Shown piece by piece: positions 11,184 through 21,240 of a stretch of 64,000 nt of DNA. This stretch comes from Amborella trichopoda (lineage: Eukaryota > Streptophyta > Magnoliopsida > Amborellales > Amborellaceae), in contig NW_006499364.1 in NCBI RefSeq assembly GCF_000471905.2, positions 100,412 to 164,411 on the forward strand, written 5' to 3'. The notes under the pieces were generated by a model. It did not search any database, was not told the DNA's origin, and saw only the letters and a list, made by a program, of their open reading frames with translations. Position 1 is the first letter of the stretch; the number at the start of each line of letters is the position of its first letter. Made by a program: the position numbers and the translations under genes.

Positions 11184-11871
11184 CAGTGTTTCAAAAACCG
11201 CTTGGCGGGTCCTAGGCGGCTTGGGGGGTCCAGGTCGCCCAGCACATTCGAATCCAAAAAGGATGCCCATTTGAATAAAAAAATGACATTTAGTGTAAAA
11301 AATAAAAATTAGGTATTTAGAGCACTTACTTTGAGTTTGATTGCTCAATCTTCAAACTTCCACCTCAAAGATGCTTCTAAGAACTTAAAATCTTCTAAAA
11401 ACCCCCCAATAGATTTATAAAACATCAAAAATTATATTTAATATCAATGAGTGATGTTTTGATCAATTTTTGTCAACTTTGAGAAACCCTTCCATCCTAA
11501 AGAAATCACCAAAAACTAGTTTTTTGGAGGCTTTTTCTCTCTAAAATAGGCTTCAATAAGTTTTAGGTTTCAAATGAACTTAAAATCATCCTTCTAACCC
11601 TTTATATTTAAAAACAAAATTAATATCAAAAAAAAAAATTCCCGCCTTTTGGTGGGGCGCCTGCCTAGGTGGGTTTCGTACCGTCTAGGCGGGGCACAGG
11701 CCCTGGACGGTCGGTCTGGGCTGGGCGCTGGGCGCTGGGCGCCCTCTTAGGCGGGTTCCATATCGCCTAGGCAGCAGCCCAAGGACTGCCGCCCAGATTG
11801 GCATTGCCTAGGCCTTCTGGAGCTCCTAGGCGGCTGCCTAGGCGCTGACCAGTCCACTTTTTGAATCACGG
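11184..11871. mobile_element. hAT non-autonomous element, 688 bp, perfect 8-bp TSD
   Basis: Flanked by identical 8-bp duplications atcatatg (11176-11183 and 11872-11879). Ends are cagtgtttcaaaaa and tttttgaatcacgg, imperfect inverted repeats of the same type as the 314-bp copy at 4343. The interior has an AT-rich centre and GC-rich subterminal regions with many ctaggcgg-like motifs. No coding capacity. Confidence 0.88.
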
Positions 11872-11879
11872 ATCATATG

Positions 11880-12649
11880 AGCATTTAATGCACAAACATG
11901 AACTCCACTTTTCATCGAGCACTTGGAGGGCTTCTCTTTTCCTCTGTCACACGAACTTGTTGGGCCTCTCTCTCATGCTAAGTTCGCATTGCCCTATATT
12001 CTCTCTTTCCCGCTCTCTCTCTCTCTAATCCATATCCAACACATTTCATTGAAATGGTTGAGGGCATCTCTCTCTTACATGCATGGAAATTCATGTTGCC
12101 CTATGTAAACACTGTGCCGCCAACTACACCCTCTCGCCCCACCCGGCCAACCACCCCCTACATATATTGTCTTTGGGCGTTATGATGAAGCGCTCAGTTA
12201 AGCACGACATTCCATGTTCTAGAGCACGGCCACTAAGCATGGGGAAAACACATCTACATATGCTCGACTTTCTTAAGACTATACATATATAATGTTTGAG
12301 ACTCTTGAAATGTTATGACTGTAAAATTTTATGTGGATTTAGTTACCAAAAAGTTCACCATGTTTGTAAATTTTGACTTTCAATTCTTCGCCTCTTGCAA
12401 AACCATATTCATGGGCATTTCAGATTGCTTTAGTTTTCTCTTTCATCTTTCTTGGATATTGTTATTCAGTGTTTAGTGAGCATTCAATGCTCATTGAAGT
12501 AGATTGCCTCTTAAATTTAGAGAAGTTATTGATCTGGAGACTCTAAAATGTACTTAGCGTTTTCTCTGGGAGATGGATCAGGGGCTTTTATTTTGTTGTG
12601 TCAGTTTGGTGGGACAACACTGTACCCGCCTTCCTTCCATGTAGCTTTT
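11880..12649. other. Intron, no gene seen
   Basis: AT-rich, with a CT-rich patch (ctctctcccgctctctctctctct type) near 12000-12025. No recognisable coding sequence or terminal repeats. Confidence 0.5.
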
Positions 12650-13181
12650 GGGTTTGTTAATGTGCATAAAACATAAGAGACCACATAACAATAAATGAAG
12701 AAGAAGAGAACAACAGGATTTAAACTAAGACATGCACACCGAAGGATTATAAATATAAGGATCACAAAGACTTACAAGCAAAAGCAGAGAAGGTGCACAG
12801 AGAAGAAGCGAAGAAGAAAGAAGCACACCAAAGAAAGAAGCTAGGCTGAGAGGCTCTAGAAGCGCTCTGCCTTTTACAACTGACTTACGGGGCTATATGT
12901 AGACCTCGGATTTGAAATGTAGATTTCAAACGAAATTAAAACAAGACAGGTGGCCTGGACAGGTGGCCTTATGAACAGTAAAAAGGTCATGTACAGTGGC
13001 AGGTGGCAGGTATGAACAGTGCTGCCGACAAAATAGTGCTGAACAATGCTGCCGACAAAATAGTGTTGAACAGTGCTGTCGACAAAATAGTGCTGAACAG
13101 TGCTGTCGACAAAATAGTGCTGAACAGTGCTGTCGACAAAATAGTGTTGATGCTACAGTGACTTTGCTACAGTGTTTCTGC
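12650..13181 (-). promoter_or_regulatory. Probable pararetrovirus intergenic region (promoter/leader side)
   Basis: On the minus strand this follows the last viral ORF. It holds the 27-bp direct repeats, then a possible TATA-like ctacatatagcc at about 12898, and a pyrimidine-rich stretch (cttctttctttgg, cttctttcttcttcgc) near 12790-12840. Plant pararetroviruses keep promoter and leader in this place. Assignment rests on position and composition only; I found no tRNA-Met primer site in it. Confidence 0.4.
13014..13148. repeat. Tandem repeat, 5 x 27 bp
   Basis: Five head-to-tail 27-bp units beginning gaacagtgctg and ending acaaaatagtg(c/t)t, at 13014, 13041, 13068, 13095 and 13122. Units differ at one to three positions (c/t in ctgccgac versus ctgtcgac, the gtgct/gtgtt end, cag/caa). 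They lie next to the viral ORF2 end, in the presumed intergenic region. A further partial motif (gaacagt) occurs at 12973. An open frame through them is an artefact of the 27-bp period. Confidence 0.95.
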
Positions 13182-13970
13182 TCAATCTATGTCATAATTG
13201 AGAGGATAGCCGTCAGAATCATAACTTGGTGAAGAAGGAATAGACGGGCTATGAGTAGGTCCAATGTATGTATCATCACTGGAACTGTCTGTGGATTGTT
13301 CTGCAGGAGGGGGATGATCAGCAAGCCAAAGGTGCAGTTGGTACAATAAAGCAGCTCCTTTGGGAGTTTCATTATTCCAAACTGTGTCTCTTGTATAGAC
13401 ATTCAAAGGAATCCATTCTGGCAGGATTCTGTTAATGTAGCACATGAGAATTTTCAATTCTTTCCACAAATCTGTTTGAAATAGCCAAAAATTTAGGAGA
13501 TTGGAATCATACCATCCGATGGTTTGGATAAGAGGATGTAGGGCGAAAAAGGTATGTTCTGGATAAATCTGAGGATTAAGGTCTTGATGGAAAGCTATAA
13601 TGATATAAGGTCGATGAGGATAACCAAAGGATTCAATCCATTGATTATAATGGTAATGTTTTAAAAGGAATTTATAGAAGTTGTATGCTATGGGATTGGG
13701 GTGAATGTAATTGTTCCATTGTAAGAAATGACAATGTCTGAGATAGGAAAGTAATTTCCTTTCATGGAAATTAAAGCATATATGGTGGTTTTGGGTAAGA
13801 TACCAGAGAAAATAAATGGCTTCTTTTGGCATATTATAGTAATGTCTGGTTTGAAAGAGGGATAAAAATGGATACGTAGGATGGCATTGAATTCCTTGAA
13901 AACAATCTTTATGATTTGTGATTACTATTTCATGCATTTTTTGTTGCATATTCTCATTTCTGGAGTCCAT
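13182..13970 (-). pseudogene. Pararetrovirus ORF2, function unknown
   Basis: An open frame of about 263 codons from the ATG at 13970 (the frame is open further up to 14147, but that part overlaps the end of the RNase H region in another frame, so I prefer the later start). It is rich in aromatic residues and His, with no motif I recognise, and ends in an acidic Ser/Pro-rich tail (near 13182-13300). Florendoviruses carry a second ORF of unknown function at this place. No stop interrupts it, which is notable because the polyprotein beside it is broken. Confidence 0.55.
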
Positions 13971-14151
13971 TGTTTTTCTGATAATGATGTCATATATTTC
14001 ATCAGGAACATCTTGTGAATCATCATCAATTTTGATAATGGCTCCCAAAAAAAGGAACAACTGGAAAAAGAAGTCCTTCAGAAAATTTTCTTCTTGAAAA
14101 CATGTGTGCAAAAATACTGTTTTTCCCAGAAATGTGCTTATATTCAAAATT

Positions 14152-14451
14152 TCATTGAGAAAACCAATTTGACCATCTGAGTAGTTGAGGATTCGGGAGA
14201 ATTTTGTTCTTGAATTTCAGCATATTTGGAAATGCAGACAAGTCTATTTCAACAAGGAAAGTATGTCCTATTAGATGAAATTGGAATTTTTCAATTCCTC
14301 TTTTAACTGCAAGGATTTCTTTGAATGTCGAATGGTAATGAAGTTCAGAATCTTTAAACTTTCCACTTTTATAGCCACAGATCATTCTGTCTTTTTCTTT
14401 TTCTTCAAGTAAAATACACGCCCAAAATTCATCAGAAGCATCTGTTTGCAA
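14152..14451 (-). pseudogene. Pararetrovirus RNase H domain
   Basis: Begins with QTDASDEFWACILLEE, the first catalytic Asp motif of pararetroviral RNase H, and includes YHSTFKEILAVKRGIEKFQF with the catalytic Glu. It degrades the RNA strand of the replication hybrid in working viruses. A stop at the 3' end moves the last part into another frame. Confidence 0.8.
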
Positions 14452-14513
14452 AATTCTTTTTCCTGTTGAGGGAATTTTTAAAGAAGGTAGATTTTGAGAT
14501 AATCTCTTGAGCT

Positions 14514-15174
14514 CTAGAACACATTCAGTCTGTTTTCTTGTCCAAGGCGATGCTTTTTCTTCAGCAAAAGGTATAGAGGACTGGTGAACAAAGAGAGTTT
14601 GGGAATGAAAGGGGATATATAATCTACAATTCCTAAAAATTGCTGGATTTGTTTTACAAAGGATAAAGTATTTGGCAATTCTAACAAGTGTTTAGCGATA
14701 TGAGGTTGGAGTTTGTACATTCCATTGTGAAATGCATACCAAGAAAATCTATTTCTGTAGTGGCAAAGACACATTTACAACAAAGGGAGTGGAATTTATC
14801 TAATAAGAGAACATGACTTTCTAGATCAGGAGAAAAGAGAAGTATGTCATCTTTATATATCAGTACTTGTGTTGAGATTGGTTCAAAAATGGTGGTTAAA
14901 ACTTTTTGAAAATATGTGGGTGCATTTTTTAAACCAAAAGGCATAACCGTCCATTGAAAATGGTAATTTGGTAACAAAACGTTGTTTTAGGACGATCTTC
15001 TTGATGAATTCCAATTTGCCAAAATCTTGATTTCAAATCAAATTTGGAAAATATGTGAGCATGAGATATTTGGGAAAATAGTGCAATTTGATTAGGCAAT
15101 GGAAATTTATCATCTGCAAGGAAGGTATTCAATGGTTGGTAATTGATAACTAACCTGAGCTTTCCTCGGATTTG
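14514..15174 (-). pseudogene. Pararetrovirus reverse transcriptase, frame-broken, YKDD
   Basis: Contains SKFDLKSRFWQIGI (motif A), then MPFGLKNAPTYFQ (motif B) and the active-site box at 14846-14857, which reads YKDD where the family has Y(V/I)DD. Thumb/connection follows (FLGIVDYISPFIPKLS). A stop at about 15174 cuts it from the protease side, and frame changes occur near 14960 and 14690. Not active as it stands. Confidence 0.85.
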
Positions 15175-16045
15175 TTAAGCTCTCTTATTTACATAAAAGG
15201 CTTCACAAGTCCAAGGAGAACTGGTTGGCTCAATTAACTGTTCCTTTATCAAATCTTGTATTTCTAGCTTAGCTTGTTCCCACAAATCAAGATTTAAACC
15301 TCTGTCAGAGGCTTTTGTGGGATTTATATCTTCATTTTTCTTAAAAGGCAGTTTAACATAAAAATTCTGATTTCTCCATAATGGATTTGTACATTTTTTG
15401 AGGAACTCAGAATGGGAATTGGCACAACAGTCTGATATAATTTTTTGTTTGACTATATCTAAGGTGTAGGGAGGATCTATACAGGCTATCCAGGGAAAGG
15501 TTAGGTTCCTATAATGTAATTCTTTGGAGGTCCATTGAAGTTTTACTTGATGTAAAACTGCAAAATCCAAGTAAAAGGTCTTTGTTGAGTAAATAGGATC
15601 CTAAGAGTTTATGCTGGATGACTACTTTAGGAAACAGTTTAATCAAAATGGGTTTGCTAATTTGGGTTATGGAAAATTTCTCTCCATTAGCAGCTCGAAA
15701 AGTTTGGTTGCATGTTTCCCAAAATTGTTTTGGTAGCAAATTAGGTTTTAAAATACTAACTGATGCTCCTGTATCAAATAAGGCGGGTATGGTCAAAGGT
15801 TTGGAATAGTGTTCTTGGAGTATCTGAACAAGGGCTATTGGGGTAGGCTGAAAGGGTAAACTGTTTATGTCTGAAATTTCATCCTGTGGAGACAATATCT
15901 CTGGAACACTAGTGTTGCTTATCTCATTGAGCTCAAAATTATCAGCATAAGAAATGGATATCAATGGATCTGGGCTTTGTTCATCATCAAGAGAAAACAC
16001 AGATTCTAAATCATCATCAATTTCTTCTTCTAAAACCTTTGACAA
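15175..16045 (-). pseudogene. Pararetrovirus aspartic protease region
   Basis: ALFDTGASVSILKPNLLP at about 15784-15735 is the DTGAS catalytic motif of retroviral-type aspartic protease, which cuts the polyprotein. Upstream is an acidic stretch. Downstream, a frame shift near 15510-15570 leads to the linker before RT. Confidence 0.8.
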
Positions 16046-16053
16046 AAGATGTA

Positions 16054-16790
16054 TTATCTTTTTTTTCTTTTTCTGGTTTGGACAATCTTTTGCAAAATGT
16101 CCTTTCTTTCCACAGACATAGCATCTATCTCTTTTTTTGTGTTTTCGAAATCTTGATCGTCGAAGATGTTTGAATCTTTTGAATTTCTTCTTCTTTCTCT
16201 TGTGGTCAAACTTCTTTTTTCCTTTCGAGACAGGTGGACATGAACACTGTTTTTCAGCATCACATATAACTTGAGATAAGGTTTATCACAAGATTTTCCA
16301 AGTAAATGCTTATTCTTTTCCATTTGTTTCACAAATTCAACTTGATTGCAAAGTCTTTCAAGAGCATGGAGAACAAACTGATATAATTCACCAAAACTGG
16401 TGTTTTGAATAGTAAGTCCTTGATTTTCCATTGTCTTTGTTGCTTCTTTATCAAGAGTAGGAGGTATAGATTCAAGATAAAATTGTTTCAAATTTATATC
16501 ATCAATTCCTCCTATTTTGTGGTATCTTTTGTTCTCTGAAAAATGCTTTTCCAGATCTTGTCTCTTGAATGAACAACACTTAAGCTGGAAAAATTCTTCT
16601 CGGATAGCAATTTGCGCATGTTTAATGGGGCTATATCATCAATTCCTCCTATTTTGTGGTATTTTTTGTTCATCTCTGAAAAATGCTTTTCCAGATCTTG
16701 TCTCTTGAATGAACAACACTTAAGCTGGAAAAATTCTTCTCGGACAGCAATTTGCACATGTTTAATGGGGCCTGAGAACTTAGAAACCAA
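16054..16790 (-). pseudogene. Pararetrovirus capsid C-terminal region with CCHC knuckle
   Basis: A CCHC zinc knuckle (CYVCGKKGHFAKDC) lies at 16082-16123 behind a very basic Lys/Arg-rich stretch, as at the end of caulimovirid capsid proteins, where it binds the RNA. Upstream is the helical end of the capsid domain. The frame changes near 16250-16290. The start is lost. Confidence 0.75.
16496..16772. repeat. Tandem duplication, about 137-140 bp x 2, in capsid region
   Basis: The block starting atatcatcaattcctcc at 16496 recurs at 16633 and both contain the same series (ttttgtggtat, ctgaaaaatgcttttcc, aacaacacttaagctgg, catgtttaatgggg). They differ by a 3-bp indel and about three substitutions, so the duplication is fairly young compared with the decay of the virus. 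Confidence 0.92.
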
Positions 16791-17178
16791 GTAATTAAGG
16801 AATTAAAAAATGGACTGACTATTTCTTAGCTGTTTGCCGATATTCTCCAACTGTATCATGGTTTGTTTATCAGTGAACAATATATATATCATTCGTTATT
16901 TTGATACTTGTATACATCTGGCACCCAAGCACAAGGTGATTATGTTTGATGATGATGTATATCAAGGATGGTATCCCTAATTTTAATCCAATGAGAATTC
17001 TTCAACTAGAAAGATATAGATTGCAAATGCTTTTTTAGTGTCTCCTTGCTCTATTTCAAAAAGGTTTGTATTATGCTCCGATACCAATGACGTTGTTTCT
17101 TCTTCATAAATGGACCTCTTTTTCTTGTTGAATGTTCTCATGATTTGCATTTTTTTTTGGGCAATTCCCTCTTTTTAG
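16791..17178. other. Intron end before exon c
   Basis: AT-rich, ends in a T-rich tract and acceptor ctctttttag. Nothing else seen. Confidence 0.6.
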
Positions 17179-17407
17179 GTGGAGGATGTAAAAAACTTGG
17201 CCCTTGAACTGGGCTTGACCTGTATAAAAGCATACAAACTTGATGCTCTTAAGGCTGTTCTACGACCGACTGATGTCCCTATCAACTCTAGCAATGATAC
17301 ATCGGATATGGACATCAAAGGTCCACAAACCCCCGCATTATGTGAAACAGAACTTAAATCTGACATCGACAAACCCTGTATTACTAACTCAATTGATGAG
17401 GATACGG
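17179..17407 (+). CDS. m5C methyltransferase, exon c (motif III region plus variable linker)
   Basis: An exon of 229 bases between acceptor ctctttttag|gtgg and donor acgg|gtatgt. The first part, VEDVKNLALELGLTCIKAYK then LDALKAV, follows DRSHNK directly and supplies the helix and the Asp of motif III (the K-LDA-LK segment). The rest (from about residue 30) is polar, rich in Ser, Thr and Asp, and is probably the poorly conserved insertion that plant NSUN6-like proteins carry between motifs III and IV. Phase 0 in, one base out. An intron of 25.2 kb follows, the longest here. Confidence 0.88.
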
Positions 17408-18239
17408 GTATGTAACATGTAATTGTTTATTTTGTGCCTTTTGCGTCATGTGTTTTTTGGTTGTTGATATCAATTTTTTGACATTTCAGCTACTCTATTA
17501 AGTAGGTTCTCAAGCTGTTAAGTACATCTGCTAATCGTTCTACTCAGAATGCTTTTAGAGAACATAAATGTGCATCACATTGCAACCAGTACCAACTTTT
17601 TTCTTTGTATCTTAGTCTTATCTCGAGCACATAGCTTTTCTCTTTTATGGATATCCTCTTTTACTGAAAGGTGTCGCAATGTAGAGTTCTAAAGTATATA
17701 TTAAATATTTTTTCTCTTTTTATGAACAAATGGAATTTCTACTAATAGTTGCTACAATACAATGGAAAAACAAACCTACTACATTCCAAGGTCTTTAACT
17801 CTTTGATAATCGTAATACAAATAGGACCGTGAATGCGATTAGGACTTCTAAACAAGTATGAATCAAGAGATAAAAATAAACTGATAAATAAAACTGGAAG
17901 AGTTACTGAGCGTTTGCTTAGGGTTACCACTTAGGACTTAGCACACCCTACTCCCGATATCCAAACTGATGAAGCACTTGATCCTTAGGTCTTGTTGAAT
18001 CCTCAGAATTTTGTAGCACCTCTAGAATACTCTATCGCAAAAACTGTGGGGCTGAGAGCATGGGCTACTATAATTAGGGTTTCTTTAAACCCTTGTTAAA
18101 ACCTTTGGTGTATGCCACTGTGTAGCACCTCCCCTTAACCAAGATGAGGTTGGGCGTGCCCTCTCTATGCCCTAGGTGGTGTGTGCCACCCCTAGGCTCT
18201 TTTTTGTTTTTTTGAGGGGGGGGTGGTGTGCGCCACCCT

Positions 18240-18240
<1 letters not shown>
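17408..18240. other. Start of 25-kb intron; LTR-like fragment at about 17930-18240
   Basis: Up to 17930 plain AT-rich sequence. From about 17930 the sequence (tagcacctcc, ttgggcgtgcc, ggtggtgtgtgccaccc) resembles the cgtgcca-containing parts of the large repeats at 30540-32253 and 48600-50310. Only a fragment, no clear ends. Confidence 0.4.
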
Positions 18241-18270
<30 letters not shown>

Positions 18271-18508
18271 GGAGGGACGGTCGGAGGACGGAGGGTAGGA
18301 GAGACTATAACGAACGACCGGTACCCTACCTTATAGTACGTACTTACGTCGTACCGTAAGTACTACCTACGTAGTAGTTGTATCGTAGTTACGTANNNNN
18401 NNNNNNNNNNNNNNNTTCCGGTTACCGGGTTACCGGGTTTACGGGTTTACGGTTTACGGGTTTACGGGTTTACGGGTTACGGGTTACGGTACGGTACGGA
18501 CGTACGAC

Positions 18509-18545
<37 letters not shown>
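18241..18545. repeat. GA microsatellite, 20-N gap and aberrant CG-rich margins
   Basis: (GA)n at 18241-18268 and 18511-18545 with a 20-N gap at 18396-18415. Between them are sequences made almost wholly of acgta, cgtac and tttacggg words, CpG-rich and unlike any surrounding DNA. Probably consensus error in a collapsed GA repeat. Confidence 0.85.
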
Positions 18546-18550
<5 letters not shown>

Positions 18551-19357
18551 AGGTCCGAGGACAGGGGTGAAGAGCATTACAAGAGGACCCCTCCTTATAT
18601 AGGCCTTAATGGCCCTAAGGTATTCCACTTAGGATTTGGATTCAGTTTGACCTTATGATTTCCAAGTTATATATGAGGTGAGAGATAAATCAGAGCCTCA
18701 TGATTTGTGGAGAAATATGGGGACCTTTTCTCCTGGTCAATCTAGGATAGGACCCGTCAAATCTCTTCTTGTAGTTTTACTAAAATTTCTTTTCTTTCAC
18801 AAACACATTATAGAAATTCAAAGTCAGCAAGTCTTGGTCAATTTTTTCAATCAAAGGAATATTTTCCAAAACAAAATATTATTGAAAATAAAAGAAATAA
18901 GCTTTATTGTACGTGATGGACAAAACTGTCATTTATCTTATGTTTAGTCTTTATTTGTCTTATGTATCTAAATAAGGGCAGTATTGTTGTAATTAGGGTT
19001 ATTAGTTATTGTTATAAGATGGGTAGAAGTCACAACTGACCCCTATGCCACTCACTTTCCCTCTCTCTCTCTCTGCCTCTGTCTCACACGTCTCTCTCTC
19101 TCTCTCCCTTCTTTTTTTGAAACTGTTAAGGGTAATTATTATTATAATAAGAGTTTTACTAAAGTAAGGGTCGAGGTAACGTATTGGGTCTCTCAAACAA
19201 AAATTGGTTGCTAGGGAGTGACTTATTCTAAAAGGCTGGCTCTAACATTAAAGATAGGGGCTTATAGAATATGCCCATTACAAGATAGAAGACTACAATC
19301 TGGAAAGAGGGGGCCTCCCCGTCGCGCTAACGATAATGGACTCCCTGTTGAACGCAT

Positions 19358-19618
19358 TTAGACGTGTGCAGGGGGCTGGTTTCTAGCGGCTTCCTTGGCG
19401 AGGCGATCTGCGAAGTTGTTAGACGTCCTCCAAATATGCGTCCATGAGACGATTATACCCCTGGAAGTATACGCAATTTTATAAAAAATGTGTGCTAGGT
19501 ACCAAGGAGGAGGGGCCTTTCTAGCAGCACGGGATATAACGTTTTTGGCATCTCCCTCTATGTGTAGTCGTGGGCTCCAAGAGGGGTTAACTTTCTTGGT
19601 TCCCATCAACAGGGCCAT
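19358..19618 (-). pseudogene. LINE RNase H domain (RVT_3 type)
   Basis: HIEGDAKNVISRAAR (catalytic Asp) and WTHIWRTSNNFADRLAKEAA (the N-ADxLA end) mark the C-terminal RNase H that many plant L1 ORF2 proteins carry. The 3' UTR (cttgtaatgggcatattctataagcccc on minus) matches that of the LINE at 24947-26379. Confidence 0.85.
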
Positions 19619-19832
19619 GGCCTTTGCGAACTGTGAGTCTTTGTGACCAAGGTGTTCTGAGAAGGATGAGATGACTCCATCGTTATGGTCACGAAAGACT
19701 CCTCTTGCGCCCGTTGGGCTTGGATTTCCCAGGGAGCATCCATCAAATTTAACTTAATATCACCCACCCAGGGGGGAGAGTCCAGTTCGATACTCTTGGG
19801 TTGTGGTGAGGGGTTAGTTGAATAAGGTTCAT

Positions 19833-20639
19833 TCAGTTGCGAAGGAAACTAGCCGTCGAAATCCCAGTGAACAAATTGTGGTTGGAAGCCCAAAAGATTA
19901 CCATCGAAGTAACCTTGTGGAATAGAGCTGGGAGTTCGCTTTTGATATCATGGAAAAGTCTCGAATTTCTTTCTAACCAGATGGTCCACAACATTGTGGT
20001 TAAAGAGGCTTTCCAGAGGATTCTGCCCGACTTCAGCCAGTTAGATTCGAAGGAGCAGGAAGTTAGCACCGGAATTGAAGGGGGGTAACCCAAGATATTC
20101 CAAAAAGTTAGGATAATTCTACTCCAAAGTCGAAGTGCAAACTTGCAATGAATGAACAAGTAGGGGTTTGTTTCTTCCTTGCATAGGCACATGACGCACC
20201 TATTGGGAGTTTGGGCACCTCTTTTCTGCAGTACGTTTATAGTAAGTACACGTTTGGAACACGTTCCAGTGAAAGGCTTGGACTTTTGGAGGGGCTATGG
20301 ATGGCCAAACTTTGGAAAGCACCGGGTTCGGGTTTAGGGGGAAAGAAGGCTGCAGCAATTTCTTGTAGAAGGAGGCCACCGTGAAGGAACCGTTAGGTGA
20401 GGGAGTCTTGACCAAGGTGTCTTTCCCCGAGAAGGCGAGAAAGGTGGAGTGGAGGGATTCCGAGAGGGACATAAACTCCAAGGTTTCTTCTTTTATGAGA
20501 GGCCTTCTAAAGGATGGGTTCCAAACTCTACGATTGCCTGAAGGTACCATTTCCTTTGAGACCTGGGAGGCTTTGTTAACTGTCGCAACGAATAGGGAAG
20601 GGAAGCGTTCTCTTAGCGAGGTGTGACCTAACCAGAGGT
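19833..20639 (-). pseudogene. LINE zf-RVT zinc-knuckle region
   Basis: FSGKDTLVKTPSPNGSFTVA, SKVWPSIAPPKVQAFHWNVF and MCLCKEETNPYLFIHCKFAL give the C-x2-C...H-x3-C pattern of zf-RVT. Frame breaks near 20190 and 20550. Confidence 0.85.
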
Positions 20640-21240
20640 CTAACCAAAATCACGCTCTATCCCCGCCTCTAGTATGGAACCGAATAAGTTGTTTAAACGG
20701 TCAGAGGGAGGAGAGTAACGATTTCCATACGCTCGAGCCCTTAGTCGTTGGCTAAACCTCAGGCAACCAAAGGTCTGGTGGGATACTATACTTGCATCAG
20801 ATAACCTAAGCCCACAGTTGGCAGTTCTGAGTGGCCAGTCCCCACCACCATTGCCCAAGAGCGCCAGGTTATGTGTCCTAAGCACTTTGATCCCTAGACT
20901 GCCCTGGTGTTTTGGAAGATAGACGTTATCCCACACAATTAGGTGGATCTTATTTGTCACTGCTTCACCTGACCAGAGGAAGTTTCTTGTCAGTTGGTCT
21001 TGGCGTTTAGCAATCGAGGCTGGCATATGGAATAATGACATGAGGTATACAGGGGAGTTGGCTAGGGTTGCTTTGATAAGCATTGTTCTCCGTGTAAAGG
21101 ATAGGTATCTGCCTTTCCATCCTGCCAATCTTCAGTTTACTCTATCAATTACATGAGACCACTGGGATTTCTTTGGCTTCCCCTGTCCCAAGGGCATGCC
21201 CAGGTACGATGGGACTTGGAGAGTATCTCATCTCAGGAGG
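20640..21240 (-). pseudogene. LINE RT C-terminal part
   Basis: Begins with VPSYLGMPLGQGKPKKSQW, then WKGRYLSFTRRTMLIKATLA, the usual region behind the RT thumb. The YADD core that should precede it is absent. Confidence 0.8.

Larger units (their letters stand above)
13182..16790 (-). mobile_element. Endogenous pararetrovirus (Caulimoviridae, florendovirus-like), broken
   Basis: Minus-strand order: end of capsid domain with CCHC knuckle, aspartic protease, reverse transcriptase, RNase H, then a separate second ORF. There are no integrase, LTR or polypurine signs. This order fits Caulimoviridae; a polyprotein followed by one extra ORF fits florendoviruses, which are known mainly as endogenous copies in plants. 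The movement protein and first part of the capsid region are missing (truncated near 16790). Several stops and frameshifts lie between domains, the capsid end has an internal tandem duplication, and the RT motif is altered. It is a non-functional relic. Confidence 0.8.

Noticed and set aside
13014..13148. CRISPR array
   Set aside because: Repeats are directly adjacent with no spacers, and the DNA is from a plant.
12996..13232. Cys/Gln-rich repeat protein frame (EQCCRQNS units)
   Set aside because: The period is 9 codons because the DNA repeat is 27 bp; no independent coding evidence.
18419..18500. Telomere-like repeat (tttacggg resembles tttaggg)
   Set aside because: Unit length and bases vary, and it sits at a gap margin with other artificial words; most likely assembly error.
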